In this document: positions 11,310-23,070 of the stretch, one piece after another
Numbering within the stretch: the stretch's first letter is position 1
How the letters are laid out: the number at the start of each line of letters is the position of its first letter
DNA from: Diplonema papillatum
Taxonomy: Eukaryota > Euglenozoa > Diplonemea > Diplonemida > Diplonemidae
Direction of reading: 5' to 3'
Length of the DNA: 64,000 bases
Assembly: GCA_030068145.1 (NCBI GenBank)
Contig: JAPJBO010000370.1
Span: 1 to 64,000 of the forward strand
Program-made: the position numbers and the translations under genes
The notes under the pieces: model-generated
Database searches by the model: none
What the model was told of the DNA's origin: nothing
The model's input: the letters and a program-made list of their open reading frames with translations, nothing else

Positions 11310-13030
11310 GTTGGTTGCTTTATTCTCCTCCTTTTCCGAGTAGAGTCTGCCGGCATTGGGTTTCGAATCCTTCGCAGAACAGTTGGATGATCTGTTTCAT
11401 TTCTTCATTCTGTTGGCATGCCGGAGGTTTGATAAATGGTTGGTTGCCGGTTTCCCGGACAAAGGTAGTTTCCTTGGGGTTTGGCGTTGCGAGAGGTTGT
11501 GGGCCCCAGGGCAGAACGTACATGTACGTTCGTGGCTCTGTGATAACTCCGATAGGAGATGCTGTGGTCGACGCTCCCATCCTCACGCAGCAAACTTCCT
11601 CTCCTCATTCTTCTCGAGAAGAAAGGCCCTACCTGTTGGTCCTACCTCTTTTGCTTGCGGCCCGATTCACGAGAGATCTGGGTACTACTAGGACTGGGTT
11701 ACTGGGCCTACTTGAGGGTGCGTATTGCGTCCCGTGCGAGGTCTGAGACGTTCCTTACAGTTTTTTTTCCCCCGCAAAATGTCTGCGGAAGATACAGGCC
11801 CCCCATAAGATGACGCTGACTATCGTCTCGTACCCGCTAGTGCGCACTAATAATAGATGAGATCATTTTTTGCTCTCGTTGTTGATGCATCGCGTCCCAC
11901 AGTCGGGCCGAATTGGAAACCACGTTTTGTCGCCGGTCCCCTTAGACCCCGCAGCACACCCTCATATTCGAACTTGAGGGGCCCGGGAATGGACCCCCCC
12001 CGTACCAGTTTCAAGCGTTTCTGAGGCTTACGCCATTCGAGACTTGGATGAAGATCGGGGGGGGAAGGAGCGTGCGTAGTTTTGTTTCGAAGAGGACGGG
12101 GGGGCGAGTTGTCAGCAAAAAGCTCGTGAATCTCCGGGGTTTTGGGTACGTCCCCAACGCGTCGTGTTGTAGCGCGACGGCAGCGAGTATCGGATAATTC
12201 CTGTTGAATTGCACGTAGTTCGAGTTTCTCAGGCGTTAGTCTCGGGGCCGGCACTTCAGTTCATCACCTGGCCCTTCCCGTGTGTACTGATCAGTGGTTG
12301 ATGACACGGCAGAACGGGTGCCGTCATATTTTTCAGACATGCTTCTGTACAGGTTCGAAAGTGGTAATCTCCAACGAAACACGAAAAAGAACTGGGTGGG
12401 TATGGAAATGTCCTTTTTACTCGTGTTACCGACAACTCTTTTTTTTTACATCACGCCGTGTATCAGCACGGCACTGGCTTCATGCATCAAGGGGTAGGGG
12501 CTCGGCGCTTGAGCTGAATACAGCCCGTAGACGTTCAGACTGGGCGGAGTTGAAGCTTTGAATGCTGCAGTTGACTTTCTTTCTTCAATAGCTGAATAGC
12601 ACAGTTGCATCTATCATCTCCAGTTGATGCTGACCGTTCGGTGCAATGTCAGTGTGCAAACTTCAACTCCGAACATGCATAAGCACCTGCTTTGTAGGAA
12701 ATGCTTGAGGAGACTGCCAGTTGCGATAGATCAAAGGAGGTAAATGTGCTGTAGCCTACACGAAACACAGGTAAATTTGGGTTCAGTGGCGGGCGTAAGC
12801 GTTCAACAAAAAGCGACAAAATGCGGACACTTCGATGCGGGGGCGTCGCACGCACAAAGGGATCGTTTCGTGTTCATCCACGTCTCGGGGGCCTCGGTGC
12901 GGCTCCTAGGAATGCTGGGGTTTGGGGAAGGCTCGAAATCGGTTCTCGTCCCCTCGGCGGCGAGAACCTTCGGGCGGGATCGCCAGCGCAAGGAGGTGAG
13001 AGCGATGAGGGGGGAGGTGGAATTATTTTG
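11310..13030. other. Gene-free stretch; one unassigned minus ORF
   Basis: The minus frame 11847-12254 (135 codons, basic) has no recognised family. A T-rich stretch lies at 11760. Nothing else was seen. Confidence 0.35.
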
Positions 13031-13034
13031 CTTC

Positions 13035-13310
13035 ATGATGCTGCCTCTCATGCATGATTGATGCTAGCATCCATCATGCTTCGAAGAAGAAGTTGTATAG
13101 ATGGGGGCATGCAAGGATGTGCTCGGAATGGTTACTCAACACCGCACCGGTTCAACTTGCACCACGGAGACGTAAGGCGGACCATCATCAGCGCGAACCC
13201 AGACGGACAGCGGTGCGAGTCTTGTTTGCCAGCCGACTGTCTGTAGTTCGTACAGCCAGGACCGCCGCTACCAGAGCACAAGCAAATCCGTCTCGGGAGA
13301 GAAGGTCCCT
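13035..13310 (+). repeat. Dispersed repeat family B, copy 2 (permuted)
   Basis: The order begins with GCCTCTCATGCATGATTGATG and CTTCGAAGAAGAAG and only then reaches CTCAACACCGCACCGG, GGACCATCATCAGCGCG and GTACAGCCAGGACC. This is a circular permutation of the copy at 2930, as expected if the family once lay in tandem. A family C fragment (CTCGTCACTCGCACAACCGC) follows at 13703. Confidence 0.6.
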
Positions 13311-14149
13311 GCAACCACGTCTGAGCAATCAGTCATAAACCTCAGGGTGCCCGCCCTACTTGTGACTGCAACTCGCTAGAAAGGGACGGGGATGATGACC
13401 GGATCTGAGTCGGATTAGTCCTATTCGGAGTCGGATGCGTTGCTTCTGCTGGATACGCAGGATATCGCTTCCCTTCTCCCTTACTTACTCAATACCTGAG
13501 GGTCGCCTAGCCCTGGGAGGGGAGCGTCCGGCAATCCGCCCTAGAGCCCGGAAATGTTGGTGTGTCTCCGTGTGCTCTTGTTTTGTGTTTTCCGGTGATA
13601 ATCGCGCTGTTTGTTGTGTCGTCGACAAAATGGGTTCGTGCGGCTACTGCACGGTGCGCTCTGTTCCCGGTTGCGAGTATCGCTGCGGATGTGCAAAATA
13701 AGAGCTCGTCACTCGCACAACCGCGGCTGATACAAAACTAATGATGATGACGGGAAGAGAAAGTTGTTTTCGTTGAACGATTTTTTGCGTAACGCTGGAT
13801 TCAGGACGCAAGTGAAAACGCCACGGTTTGCGGCGACGAGCTTCTCATTTCCTCCAACATTTCATGTTTGGTAAAAAGAGCCCAAACGCAAAAGCGTGTG
13901 AGGCGGGTCGTGTGGTGCATGTCCCCCGGCAACGCACTGGCACTCGAGATCTTCGCGAGATACTGCGTTGTTGAGGCGCAGCGCGTGCTGGCTTAAGAGT
14001 TCCGACAACAAGGGAACACTTGGGTCTATCACAGGCGAGCCACGGTGGCTGCGGTGGATCACGTCATTTTCCCGTGCAGGGGCATCAGAAGTGGGATAGT
14101 CGGCAGAGGAAGCTGGATTCAAAGAAGCTCTCGATTCGAAGTCGGAAAC

Positions 14150-15479
14150 GACTTCACAACGCAGCAAGCAACAAGGTTTTCTTCAGGGAGCGGGAGTCGG
14201 AGCACGGGACGTTGATCCTTTGCTTGAGGGTCAGAACAGAATCCGCGATTCGTGGCCGAAGACATCTCCGGGCAGCAGCGAGACCTGCCGGGCTCAGAGG
14301 CTGCTTGCTCCATAGCGTATCGAGATGCACGCAACGAGAGAGAGTCTCTCAGGATGGTGGCGACAAGGCTTGAGAGTCGTGAACAGGATACCACTGTTTG
14401 TGGTCCGCGGAGAGCACATGAGATAACACAGTGTTCGGGCTCAGGGACTGCTGGTTTCAAAGTGCTCGCGTATCGAGATGCACGCGGCGAAGGAGAGCCG
14501 GTGCACGGAATGGTGGAGAGTCAGACAGACGGGTCTGAGACGTCTCGGGGAGGTTCACATGACAACGAGCAACAACGAGCCTGCTCGGGCTCGGGGCACA
14601 CCGGCTTCAAAGCACCAGTGTACGGAGACGCGGGCGACGAGGGGAACCCGGAGCAGGGGACTGTGACCGATATTTAGGAGTTAGTCTCAGAATCCCACGA
14701 CTCGGAGTCGGAGGCGTTGCTCGAGGCGCACGACACGCAGGTGAGGAACACACGCGCGGCGTTCGTTGTTCTCGGCCGCTGGAGATCCGTTCAACCCCGG
14801 GTGCCCGCCGTGCGAGAAGCTCCCGGCGTCCGGCCCCATTGAGTTCCCGCTGGTGGTGGCTGCGGTGGTGCTTTTGGTGGCGGTGGCCGTGGTTGCCGCT
14901 GCTTTTGGAGAGCCGGTGCACGGAATGGCGGCAAGGTTGGAGAGTCAGACAGACGGGTCTGAGACGTCTCGGGAAGGCTCACATGACAACGCAGCAGCAA
15001 CGAGCCTGCTCGGGCTCGGGGCGCACCGGCTTCAAAGCACCAACGTACGGAGACGCGGACGACAGAGGGAACCCGGAGCACACGACTGTGACCGATCGGA
15101 ATTGGTGTCAGAGTCCCACGACTCGAGTCGGAGGCGTTGCTCGAAGCGCACGACACGCGGGTGAAGAACACATCCGCCGGCGCGGCGTGCTCTTCGCTGG
15201 AGATCCGTTCAGCCCTGGGTGCCCGCCGTGCGAGAAGCTCCCGGCGTCTGGCCCCATTGAGTTCCACTGGTGGTGGATGTGGTGGTGCTTGTGGTGGCGG
15301 TGGCCGTGGTGGTGGTGCTTGTGGCCGTGGTGGTGGTGCTTGTGGCCGTGGTGGTGGTGCTTGTGGCCGTGGTGGTGGTGCTTGTGGCCGTGGTGGTCGC
15401 TGCCTTTGGAGAGCCGGTGCACGGAATGGCGGCAAGGTTGGAGAGTCGGACAGACGGGTCTGAGACGTCTCGAGAAGGC
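14150..15479 (-). repeat. Decayed tandem copies of the CRAL-TRIO gene tail
   Basis: Downstream of the stop codon of the CaaX-tailed CRAL-TRIO gene, the last 0.45 kb of its coding region is repeated. Copy 2 (about 14975-15479) has an expanded His-Gly segment and keeps the terminal CCCVVM codons, but a 10-bp deletion puts them out of frame. Copy 3 (about 14520-14970) has lost one base in the Cys codons. Shorter, older copies follow at about 14400-14460 (PEPEHCVISC) and 14160-14300 (LPEENLVACCVV). The His part is built from a 21-bp GT-rich unit (GTGGCCGTGGTGGTGGTGCT). No copy is a complete reading frame with its own start. Confidence 0.75.
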
Positions 15480-16892
15480 TCACATGACAACGCAGCAGCA
15501 ACGAGCCTGCTCGGGCTCGGGGCACACCGGCTTCAGAGCACCAACGTACGGAGACGCGGGCGACGAAGGGGACCCGGAGCACGGGACTGTGACCGATATT
15601 TCGGAGTTAGTCTCAGAGTCCCACGACTCGGAGTCGGAGGCGTTGCTTGAAGCGCACGACACGCAGGTGAGGAACACATCCGCCGGCGCGGCGTGATCCT
15701 CGTTCTCGGCCGCCGGAGACCCATTCAACCCCGGGTGCCCGCCGTGCGAGAAACTCCCGGCGTCCGGCCCCATCGAGTTCCGCTTGTGGTGGCCGTGGTG
15801 GTGGTGGTGGCCGTGGCCGTGGTGGTGGTGCTTGTGGCCGTGGTGCCCGCTGTTTTTGGAGAGCCGGCGCGTCGCTTTTTCCTGCTCCTCCGCCAGGGTT
15901 CTAAGCCGCTCGAGGTACATGGGCGCTTTGAATATCCCGCTGTCGGCAACCGCCCGCATGCGGCACACCGACCAGTCAACTTGGACAGTCCCCCCGAATT
16001 CCACCGGAATGCTGTCGTCCGGGATGTACTTCGCGAACGCGTCGTTCGGTGAGCGCTTCCCGAGGATGGTGATTTTTTCTTGCACGCGCTTGTCGAGCAG
16101 GAGCCGGATCCCGCTCCACGCGCTGGCGAAGCCCCACGGGGCGTTAATCATGAAGAGCTTCCGCATGCACTCCGGGTAGACTTGCTGGTCGATCCCCGTC
16201 TGCGCCTTCAGCATCGCTCCCGGCTTCCCGAACACGACGCCGGTCCCCGAAACGTCCTGCAAGTCCAAGACGATCGTGATCCTGTCGACCATCATGCTCT
16301 TCGCCATCTCCCGCCCCCTCTCCACCGTTGCAAAGTGCCAGTTCATCACGGCGTCCATGCCATACGTTTCCACCGCTTCCACCACGCCTTTCTGATTCGG
16401 CCTATCCCACCAGATTGGGTACCCTTCGCTGTCGAACCCGTGGAAGCCGCACAGCCCTTTGGTGTGCGTCGTCTGCACGATGTTGACCGGGAAGTTCTTG
16501 GCGCACCAGTGGTGGATGTGCTCGATGTCCTTCTCCTTCCGCCACTTGATCGAATTCAGCGTGTCCTTGACGCACTCCTCGACCTTGCCGTCCCGCGCGA
16601 AGAAGAACCGGAGCAGCAGGTCGTCGTCGGACATTTTGTTGTTGTCCTCCAGCAGCGGCTCGGTCTCCTTCCATCCCTCCAGCGCTCGCCGCTCCCGCAA
16701 CAGCTTCCTGCACTGCTCGAAGCGTTCAACCTCCTCGGTACTCAACACGTTGGGCCCGCTGCCTATTTGCTTGCCGTTGGCGGCCCGGCGTGCCCGGATC
16801 GGCCACCCGGCGCAGTCCTTGAACTTGTTCACCGGCTTCACAACAGTCTCGAAGTCGTCGTTTTCGTCGTTTTCATTGTCGGCTAATAACAT
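15480..16892 (-). CDS. SEC14-like CRAL-TRIO protein with His-rich linker and CaaX box
   Basis: The intact 470-residue frame has no intron. Residues about 50-120 form the CRAL-TRIO N-terminal helical region (LLLRFFFARDGKVEE). Residues about 135-310 form the lipid-binding domain, with RITIVLDLQDVSG, INAPWGFASAWSG and the late motif VEFGG. Such proteins bind and transfer phosphoinositides, tocopherols or similar lipids. After residue 340 come a His/Gly run (350-370), a Ser-rich segment and the end CCCVVM. CVVM fits a CaaX prenylation box, and the two preceding Cys could be acylated, so membrane anchoring is likely (inference). The His run could bind metal. The start MLLADNEND is the first Met in frame. 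A paralogue lies at 23267-24472 without this tail, and decayed tail copies follow directly. Confidence 0.9.
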   Translation of the reverse strand: MLLADNENDENDDFETVVKPVNKFKDCAGWPIRARRAANGKQIGSGPNVLSTEEVERFEQCRKLLRERRALEGWKETEPLLEDNNKMSDDDLLLRFFFARDGKVEECVKDTLNSIKWRKEKDIEHIHHWCAKNFPVNIVQTTHTKGLCGFHGFDSEGYPIWWDRPNQKGVVEAVETYGMDAVMNWHFATVERGREMAKSMMVDRITIVLDLQDVSGTGVVFGKPGAMLKAQTGIDQQVYPECMRKLFMINAPWGFASAWSGIRLLLDKRVQEKITILGKRSPNDAFAKYIPDDSIPVEFGGTVQVDWSVCRMRAVADSGIFKAPMYLERLRTLAEEQEKATRRLSKNSGHHGHKHHHHGHGHHHHHGHHKRNSMGPDAGSFSHGGHPGLNGSPAAENEDHAAPADVFLTCVSCASSNASDSESWDSETNSEISVTVPCSGSPSSPASPYVGALKPVCPEPEQARCCCVVM

Positions 16893-17059
16893 GGGATGGA
16901 GAAAGGGTGCGTTCGCGAGGTTTACCTGCTTTTTGTGTTTCCGACGATCCCGTGGGACGTACAGATTGGTGTCTTTCGACCTTTGTTTGTTTGTGAGGTT
17001 CAGCTTGGTGCGTGTGGTCGGTGGGCGGGGGGGTTGGTTAGGAAGCTCTACTGTATCGG

Positions 17060-18090
17060 GCTAGACTTTAATTCATGCTTGAGCCAGGATGCCCACTCCG
17101 CAGCCTTTCCGCTGGGCTCTTGGTAGCGGATCCGTTTTTTTTTTTTTTTTTTTCCCGACGACAACTAGTGTCAGACTAGCCTACCCGAAGGCAGTTGATT
17201 CCTTTAGGCAAGATTTCTCTACCGGCGGAAGTTGTTTGGGTTAACGTCTTTTTTTTTTTTTTGCGTATTCTGGGAGAAAAGACAGGGGCTTCGTTTGGTT
17301 TGTGCGCGCCATATTCAGGTAAGGAATTCTGATCAAGCACCAGAACACGCTGCCTACGTCTTTTTAGTCTGCACGATACATTTAAGGGCAACCCGCAAGA
17401 TTGTTAGTGACTTAGTACTAAAAAGAGCAAGACGGTGGCCCCCCCTTTTTTTATTCCCGTTCCGAAAGGAGAAGGGGGTGCGCACACGTGTTTGGAATGG
17501 CTAATGTGTTTTACACGGCACTGGGTCTTATCTGCGCCATGTTTCGATCATGTTAGCCACGGCATCAGCGCGGAACCTAATTGTCTGGACAGCGGTTAGT
17601 CCGGGAGGGGACACCTTGGTGATGCTTAGGCAGTACTGCCTCCTGCGTTTCCTGCGCATCTGAAATTGGTCGAGTGCCGGCGTCTTTGAGCGCTCTCCTC
17701 GAACCTGCGAAGAGGATCTCGCTCGATAGGCTGCCTCAATGCGAACCCTTAAGTTCGCTAGGCATCCGGGGGCTTAAAGTCTCCGGGTGACCATTGTCGT
17801 ACAGGTTCCTTTAAGGTATAGTATGATCGTGTGCGTATCGTATCTGCTGTCGTGGCAGTACATGTACTTTGTGCGTGTATCTTTGTTGCCTATTGCCGAC
17901 TATTCGACTTATTTTTAGAGTGAGAGCAAAAAGAAAAAAATTGCGAGCCGGTTGATACTTTCCCACTTCAGCATGGAATGTGCAACCTTTACCGAGATCA
18001 AGAACCAACGCTAGCAATAGCAGCGGTGTGTGGATGAAACAGGTCAATCGAGTGATAGCACACGACTTCAAGTCGGTGCAAGCGCGCAAG
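17060..18090 (+). repeat. Family A copy (17268-17412) and family B pieces (17487-17640)
   Basis: Two T-runs at about 17136 and 17250 precede a family A copy: ACAGGGGCTTCGTTTGG, AGGTAAGGAATTCTGATCA, CTGCCTACGTCTTTTTAG, GGGCAACCCGCAAGATTG. Family B landmarks follow (GCCACGGCATCAGCGCGG). A family D piece (AAGTCTCCGGGTGACC) is at 17778 and another partial family A (GAGCCGGTTGATACTTTCCC) at 17947. No gene was recognised. Confidence 0.55.
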
Positions 18091-18353
18091 AGCTTCTGCC
18101 CTATCAGCTTTTGACGGTAGTGTAGTGGACTACCGTGGCTGTAACGGGGAATTAGGGTTCGTTTCCGGAGAGGGAGCCTCAGAAACGGCTACCACATCTA
18201 AGGATGGCAGCAGGTACGCAAAATGCCCAATAGCAACACTGCTGAGGCAGCGAAGAGAAATAGCCTTGAGTCAGTACGTTAGAAGCAATGGATGATATCT
18301 AAACCTGTCATTGAGCACAATTGGTGAACAAGTCTGGTGCCAGCACCCGCGGT
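18091..18353 (+). rRNA. SSU (18S) rRNA fragment, euglenozoan-like
   Basis: The segment matches the conserved 5' part of nuclear SSU rRNA: CTTCTGCCCTATCAGCTTTT, GGGGAATTAGGGTTCG, GGAGAGGGAGCCTCAGAAAC, GGCTACCACATCTAAGGA, then the 530-loop region AAGTCTGGTGCCAGCACCCG. Between these, GAGGCAGCGAAGAGAAATAG and GATATCTAAACC match the kinetoplastid-type sequence as I remember it, as does CACCCGCGG in place of the usual CAGCCGCGG. The match stops right after CCGCGGT, where AATTCCAGC should follow, so this is a truncated copy and probably not functional. Confidence 0.75.
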
Positions 18354-21300
18354 TTGACTTCATTTGCAACCCGGTTGCAACAGCAGTCGCTCGGCATAGC
18401 TTTCTTGACTCGGGTGAACGGAAACAGACTAGGCAGGAACGTATCTCAGCCAAAGACGTCGACGGAAACGGAGAGAGAAAACAGAAAGACGCAGCCGGAC
18501 GAGAAGAAGAAGAAGTTCGCTCCGGGGCAAGAGCGTAACGTTCAACTGCAGCATGCAAAGCCTGAGTCGGAGTTCACCCCGTCCGCTCTGCCTGTTCGTT
18601 GACCGTCTTAGGCGCGTGGGTTCGAGCGCCAAGCCCAAGGTATGCCACATGCCACGTCTTGATGCTTTGGTTCGGAAGCCGGCAGCCAACTTGGCCCGTA
18701 GGCCCGCGGCTCTGCAGTACCGCCGAACAAATGAAGCTTGGCTCCGAGATTCATTCTGCGGCCCTATCCGGCTGCCCCCAACCAGACAACATTGAGAACA
18801 CGACGGGAGGGAGGAGGGAATAGAAAAGAAAGGTGTCAAAGGAGGATTCTTTGCATCGTTTTTCTTTTGCGAGGAAGGGAAGACGAGCCGAACGGGCAAG
18901 ACTGTTAGCTCCTTAAGATCTTTCCTCAATGAGGCGGACAGTAGGTTTGCAAACTCGTTTATTGTGGGATAGCTATCCGCGAGAAAAGGAGCAGCAGTCA
19001 ACGTTGCACTTTGCTGAACAACAAACTGTGCGGTGACTGGTGTTCCACCCCTCCACAAGACCCAGGTCCAGAGGACAAGACGACAACGCCGTCGACGCAC
19101 CTGCCCTTGTTGGCTGTTTACAAGCTGCGCCTCAGATCGTCAATGACGAAATGACTTAAGTAGTAGCCATGCGCGAGAGCAAGGTTCTCAACGCGCGCGT
19201 TTCAAACGAGTTTCAATTATTTCGACTACTCCCTGTGGAAAGCATGAGACAGTATGAACTTGCGCACGCCGAGGATGACTAGTCATGAGTCGGGGGATTG
19301 ATTGGATGCAAGTCCTCGGTTTGCGGCATGATTCCTTCCCGCCCTCAAGAAGTCACTTGGAACAACTCTATACAAACGAGGGGCATAGCATTCATGTCAC
19401 ATGGAATAGCCCTCTACGAACAAGGGGCATGTCGAAAGGGCCTACCACGATCTAAGGGTTCGTACTTACCTGCAGGGTGAAGACATGTCAAAAGCAGGAT
19501 CCATGCTTGCTGTGTGTGCCGATGCGTCAGAAGATCTTCCCGATGCGGGCACACAAAAACGTTGCGTTCAACCCACTAATTGTTTCCGGTATACTGACAC
19601 TTTTCATGCCAACGAGAGCACGTGCAGATCGGACCGTATAAGGTGAACGCCTTGGCTCACGAACGCAGGAGGGTCGGACCAACGCCTGTGGATGATTCGT
19701 TCCTGTCGCCAGCGGCACGATGCATTGCAAGGCTCAGCCACTTCGTACTGTGGAGAACTCAACCCGTGAAGTTGTTAGTTCTAAACAAGGAAAGCGACGG
19801 GTCGCGAGGCTTCGAAACGCTTCAAGCGAGGGGAAACAGCCCTTGTTTTCTTTTTTAGAGTGAAAGTTCTCTTGAAACTCCGGAGTTGTAAAGTCTCCGG
19901 GTGGCCTTCGTCGTTATGGGAAGATATCCTTAGTGCTCTGCGTGTCGTAAGAGTGGTGGATACACGAGGTAAGAGGATCGGTGGGTACCTTGGCTGTTGG
20001 TCATTGGTGGTTTCGGCCATTGTACTTACGGTAGGCCCTCCTCAGTATGGTGCCGCAGTAGGTGACGGTCTGTCTTCTTGGTACCGCCTGACCGTCTCTT
20101 TTCGTGTATTTGTGGTGCTGCTTTTTGTGATTATAGATGGAATGTGAGGGAGTGGTGCATTTCGCGAGCGCGCGCGTCGGTCCGTGGACAGAGGCGATGA
20201 CACCGAACGTGCGAGGGCGATGTCGCGCCCACCGCCAGTGATCGCCTCAATTACAACGCGCGCGATGCCCAGCACCCAAACATGCGAAGCGCGACATGAG
20301 GAAAAGGGGGCAAACAGTCTATCGGACCGCAAGAAAGTCATCAATGTGGTGAATCCCTGCCAAACTCGCTTTCGCCATACCGCTCAGCAGTACACGCACG
20401 CAACGGGTTATATTCCGCGCGGGGATTACCCACAACTGAGCATTAACACACGTACACACAGCGTGGTCGTACTTTCGTGAAGGAGACACCACGTTAAAAC
20501 AGGTCCGTAACACACGCACACACTCTCTCTCACACACACAGACACATACAAATGGGCTATATTCCGCGCAAGGATACCCACAACTGAGATCTAACACAGA
20601 CACACACACACACACCCTGCTTCGAATTCCTTGAGTTCTTCGCATGTTTGGGTAAACGGAAATGCGGATGGGGGGAAAAATGAAATGCGGATTCCGCTGC
20701 GGCGTTTGCCCGTGCGGGCCGAGACCAACTTGAACGTTGCTTGTTTGTGCGAGGGTTTTGGTGTCAATCGAGGAAAGACATTCACGTCTTCATGTGCCCC
20801 AGCGCCTGTACGTAAGCGCCGAAAAGCAATGGTTTGACATACGGTGCATTCTGTCTTGTTTCGCCGATCCACCCCCGTTCAACGGAGCGACTAGCCCTGC
20901 GATCGCGCATCTGCCATTTTCCGGTCATAGATCGGGGAGACAGAAAGTGAACAGGCCGTGGTCATACATAGAAGGAAAGAAAGGCGGACAGAAGAATCGT
21001 CGGATACCTGACACAGTTCAGTCAGTGCAGTCACTCGATGGCCCTGCCCATCTGTGACCCCTTCCACGGCGCCATAATATTGTGTGTAGCTTGCGGACCG
21101 GCTTGGAAAGGGAACATTTCCGGAGCCAGGGCTCGCACTGATAAACGGACGGGGGTTCCGATCAGCTGGCTTCGTCTAATTATTCAGATTGCAACTTAGA
21201 GATCCGGGGGTTGTATCGTCTCCAGGTGACCATTGTCGAAAAGGTTTTCGTGGAACATGTTCCGGAAATGTTCGTTTTAGTAAAACTGCACGCTTTGAGA

Positions 21301-21740
21301 ACGATGACATGCTGGTTCCGTCTATGTGGAAGCGGACTCGTCGTCAAGGTGCAGCCTAATCGGCTCATTATGGAAGAATGCGCAGTTGTTTTATTATTTT
21401 ACTGTTAGCTGTCGACAACTTGTGAAAGACATTTCGCATGGATAGTAGTGCAATACTTCCGAGCGGCTTGCTGAGTCATCATGGCGAGCGAGCCAAGAAT
21501 GCACAAAACATTGCAGCTTAACAACAGGATGTACAGGGATTGCTACCTTAACCGCAATTTCTGAACGACCTCCGGAACGACAATTTTCCCGGGGGTTGCA
21601 TACTGGGCCGATGAGTAGCGCGCTGCACCCGGCATCAGCAGGGCATGTACAATGATTCACATTCTACAACGGAATCGTTCCACGACCGTTTGTTGTACCG
21701 GCCATCCGAGCACAAAACGACCGCCTGGGCAGGGGAAGCG
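18354..21740. other. Gene-free stretch with small repeats
   Basis: The minus frame 18429-19100 (223 codons) has an odd Arg/Leu-rich end and no family. Family D (TAGAGTGAAAGTTCTCTTG, CTCCGGAGTTG) is at 19855-19915. A 45-bp direct repeat (TATATTCCGCGC) lies at 20410 and 20560, next to AC-rich microsatellite DNA at 20500-20620. The block GGGAACATTTCCGGAG with GCACTGATAAACG at 21112 recurs at 63050. No gene was recognised. Confidence 0.4.
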
Positions 21741-22060
21741 GCCGCGGGGGGGAAATGTTTCTTGGGTTTGAAGAGCGCGTGGTGCTTGCACCACTGAGGC
21801 CAGGTTATTTAACCGCGGATTTAGTGAAGGATTCTTCAGGAAACGGTCGTGAGCGAAACCCGACCAGGTAACGACCATTTCACTGTCTTCTTTGTTTTGT
21901 GATGCGAACATCACGAGGTGCTGTGCGAAGACACCGCCCACGTGAGCACTGTTAAGCGGCGGTTGCCAGATACTCCCGTAGCACCTATTCACGGGTTTGC
22001 AGGGGTGAAAAGGAAGCCCGGGTTGGGGAGGGTGGTGGGTTGGTGCGTAGGGTGCGTGGG
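21741..22060. repeat. Dispersed repeat family E, copy 1
   Basis: It starts GGGGAAATGTTTCTTGGG and contains GAGCGCGTGGTGCTTGCACC, TTTAACCGCGGATTTAGTG, GTAACGACCATTTCACTG and CCAGATACTCCCGTAGCACC. It recurs at 27446-28740 (interrupted) and 29006-29360 in the same orientation. Its minus strand keeps an open frame (NSAHVGGVF, MFASQNKEDSEMVVTWSGF) in all copies, but no known family is evident. Confidence 0.75.
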
Positions 22061-22335
22061 GGGGGGGGGGGGGATTGCAAGAACGTGCTTGGAATGGGTA
22101 TGTGCTCAACACCGCACTGGTCCCGTCTGCGCCGTGTTTCCCTTTAAGCCACGGACACATAAGGCGGACCATCATCAGCGTGGAACCTGAAGTGTCTGCA
22201 GACAGGACTGCGGTGTGAGTCTGGTTTGTCAGGCGGCTGTTCGTAGCTCGTCACAGCCAGGACCACCCGTGCTACTAGAGCACAGGCGAATCCGTCACGG
22301 GTGGTGCGTAGGGCGCGTGGGGGGGGGATTACAAG
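22045..22335 (+). repeat. Family B copy 3 between direct repeats
   Basis: Family B landmarks (CTCAACACCGCACTGG, GGACCATCATCAGCG, CGTCACAGCCAGGACC) are flanked by two copies of a block: GGTGCGTAGGG, then TGCGTG or CGCGTG, a G-run, and ATTGCAAGAA or ATTACAAGAA. The copies lie at about 22047-22083 and 22306-22336. This suggests a tandem monomer or an insertion that duplicated its flank. Confidence 0.5.
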
Positions 22336-22966
22336 AAGATGGCGCAGGTATCGGTGCCAACTCGTCTTGTTCCATAGGCTAGGGCGTCGCGAGGGGGAGA
22401 AGAAGAGAGCGAAATGAAGGTCAAGGGCGGCCGCAGTGGCACAGGGCAGGCTTCTTGGACAACCTTGTGGTGTAAAAAGGATCTGCGTGCACCAACCGAA
22501 GAGCGCTCCAGTTCTGGAGTACACGCGTGTAGCCACGGCACGGCGTGCGCAGGTTTGCCACAGCGCCTTGCTTTGAAGTGAAGGTTAGCTTGAAGCTCCG
22601 GGTTGTGGGCCACACATGCGATTGACCTTCTTCAGTGTAGAGACGCAGGTGACGGTCAGTCTCTGATACTGGAGATCCCTTTGTCGTGGGCACTCAGAAA
22701 GTGTGGGGCGCGTACAGCTTTTTGTGTAATGTGCGAGGAAACTGAACCGCCCGTGGAGGGCAGTTTTCCGTCCATTTTGCTCCTACTCCCCGATGCATGT
22801 TTTCTTTTCAGGACGCTCGTGTTGCGGATGATCGACTGGGGCTGACGGACTTGGGCTGCTGTCTTTCGACTTCGCCCGTTTTGGGCTTCTTTTCGAGCAG
22901 CTGATAATCTGGCGTGTGGTGGCGACATGTCTTGCGGGTTGTGAGCAAGAGGATTGCAACGAAAAA

Positions 22967-23070
22967 GACAGGCGCTTCGTTTGTTTTGTGCGTGCCGGTT
23001 GATCGGTTTCCCACTTGTATTTACCCTGTGCATGCACAATGCATTGAAGGGCAACCCGCAAGATTGTTAG
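22967..23070 (+). repeat. Family A copy (internally deleted)
   Basis: AAAAGACAGGCGCTTCG and GTGCCGGTTGATCGGTTTCC run to ATTTACCCTGTGCATG, then skip the middle of the family and continue with GAAGGGCAACCCGCAAG and ATTGTTAGCACC. Confidence 0.75.

Noticed and set aside
15480-16886. Plus-strand frames of 268-285 codons opposite the first CRAL-TRIO gene
   Set aside because: Antisense shadows. The minus frame has the complete CRAL-TRIO domain.
18600-18640. tRNA T-arm (GTGGGTTCGAGCGCC)
   Set aside because: No box A or acceptor stem at the right distance on either strand.
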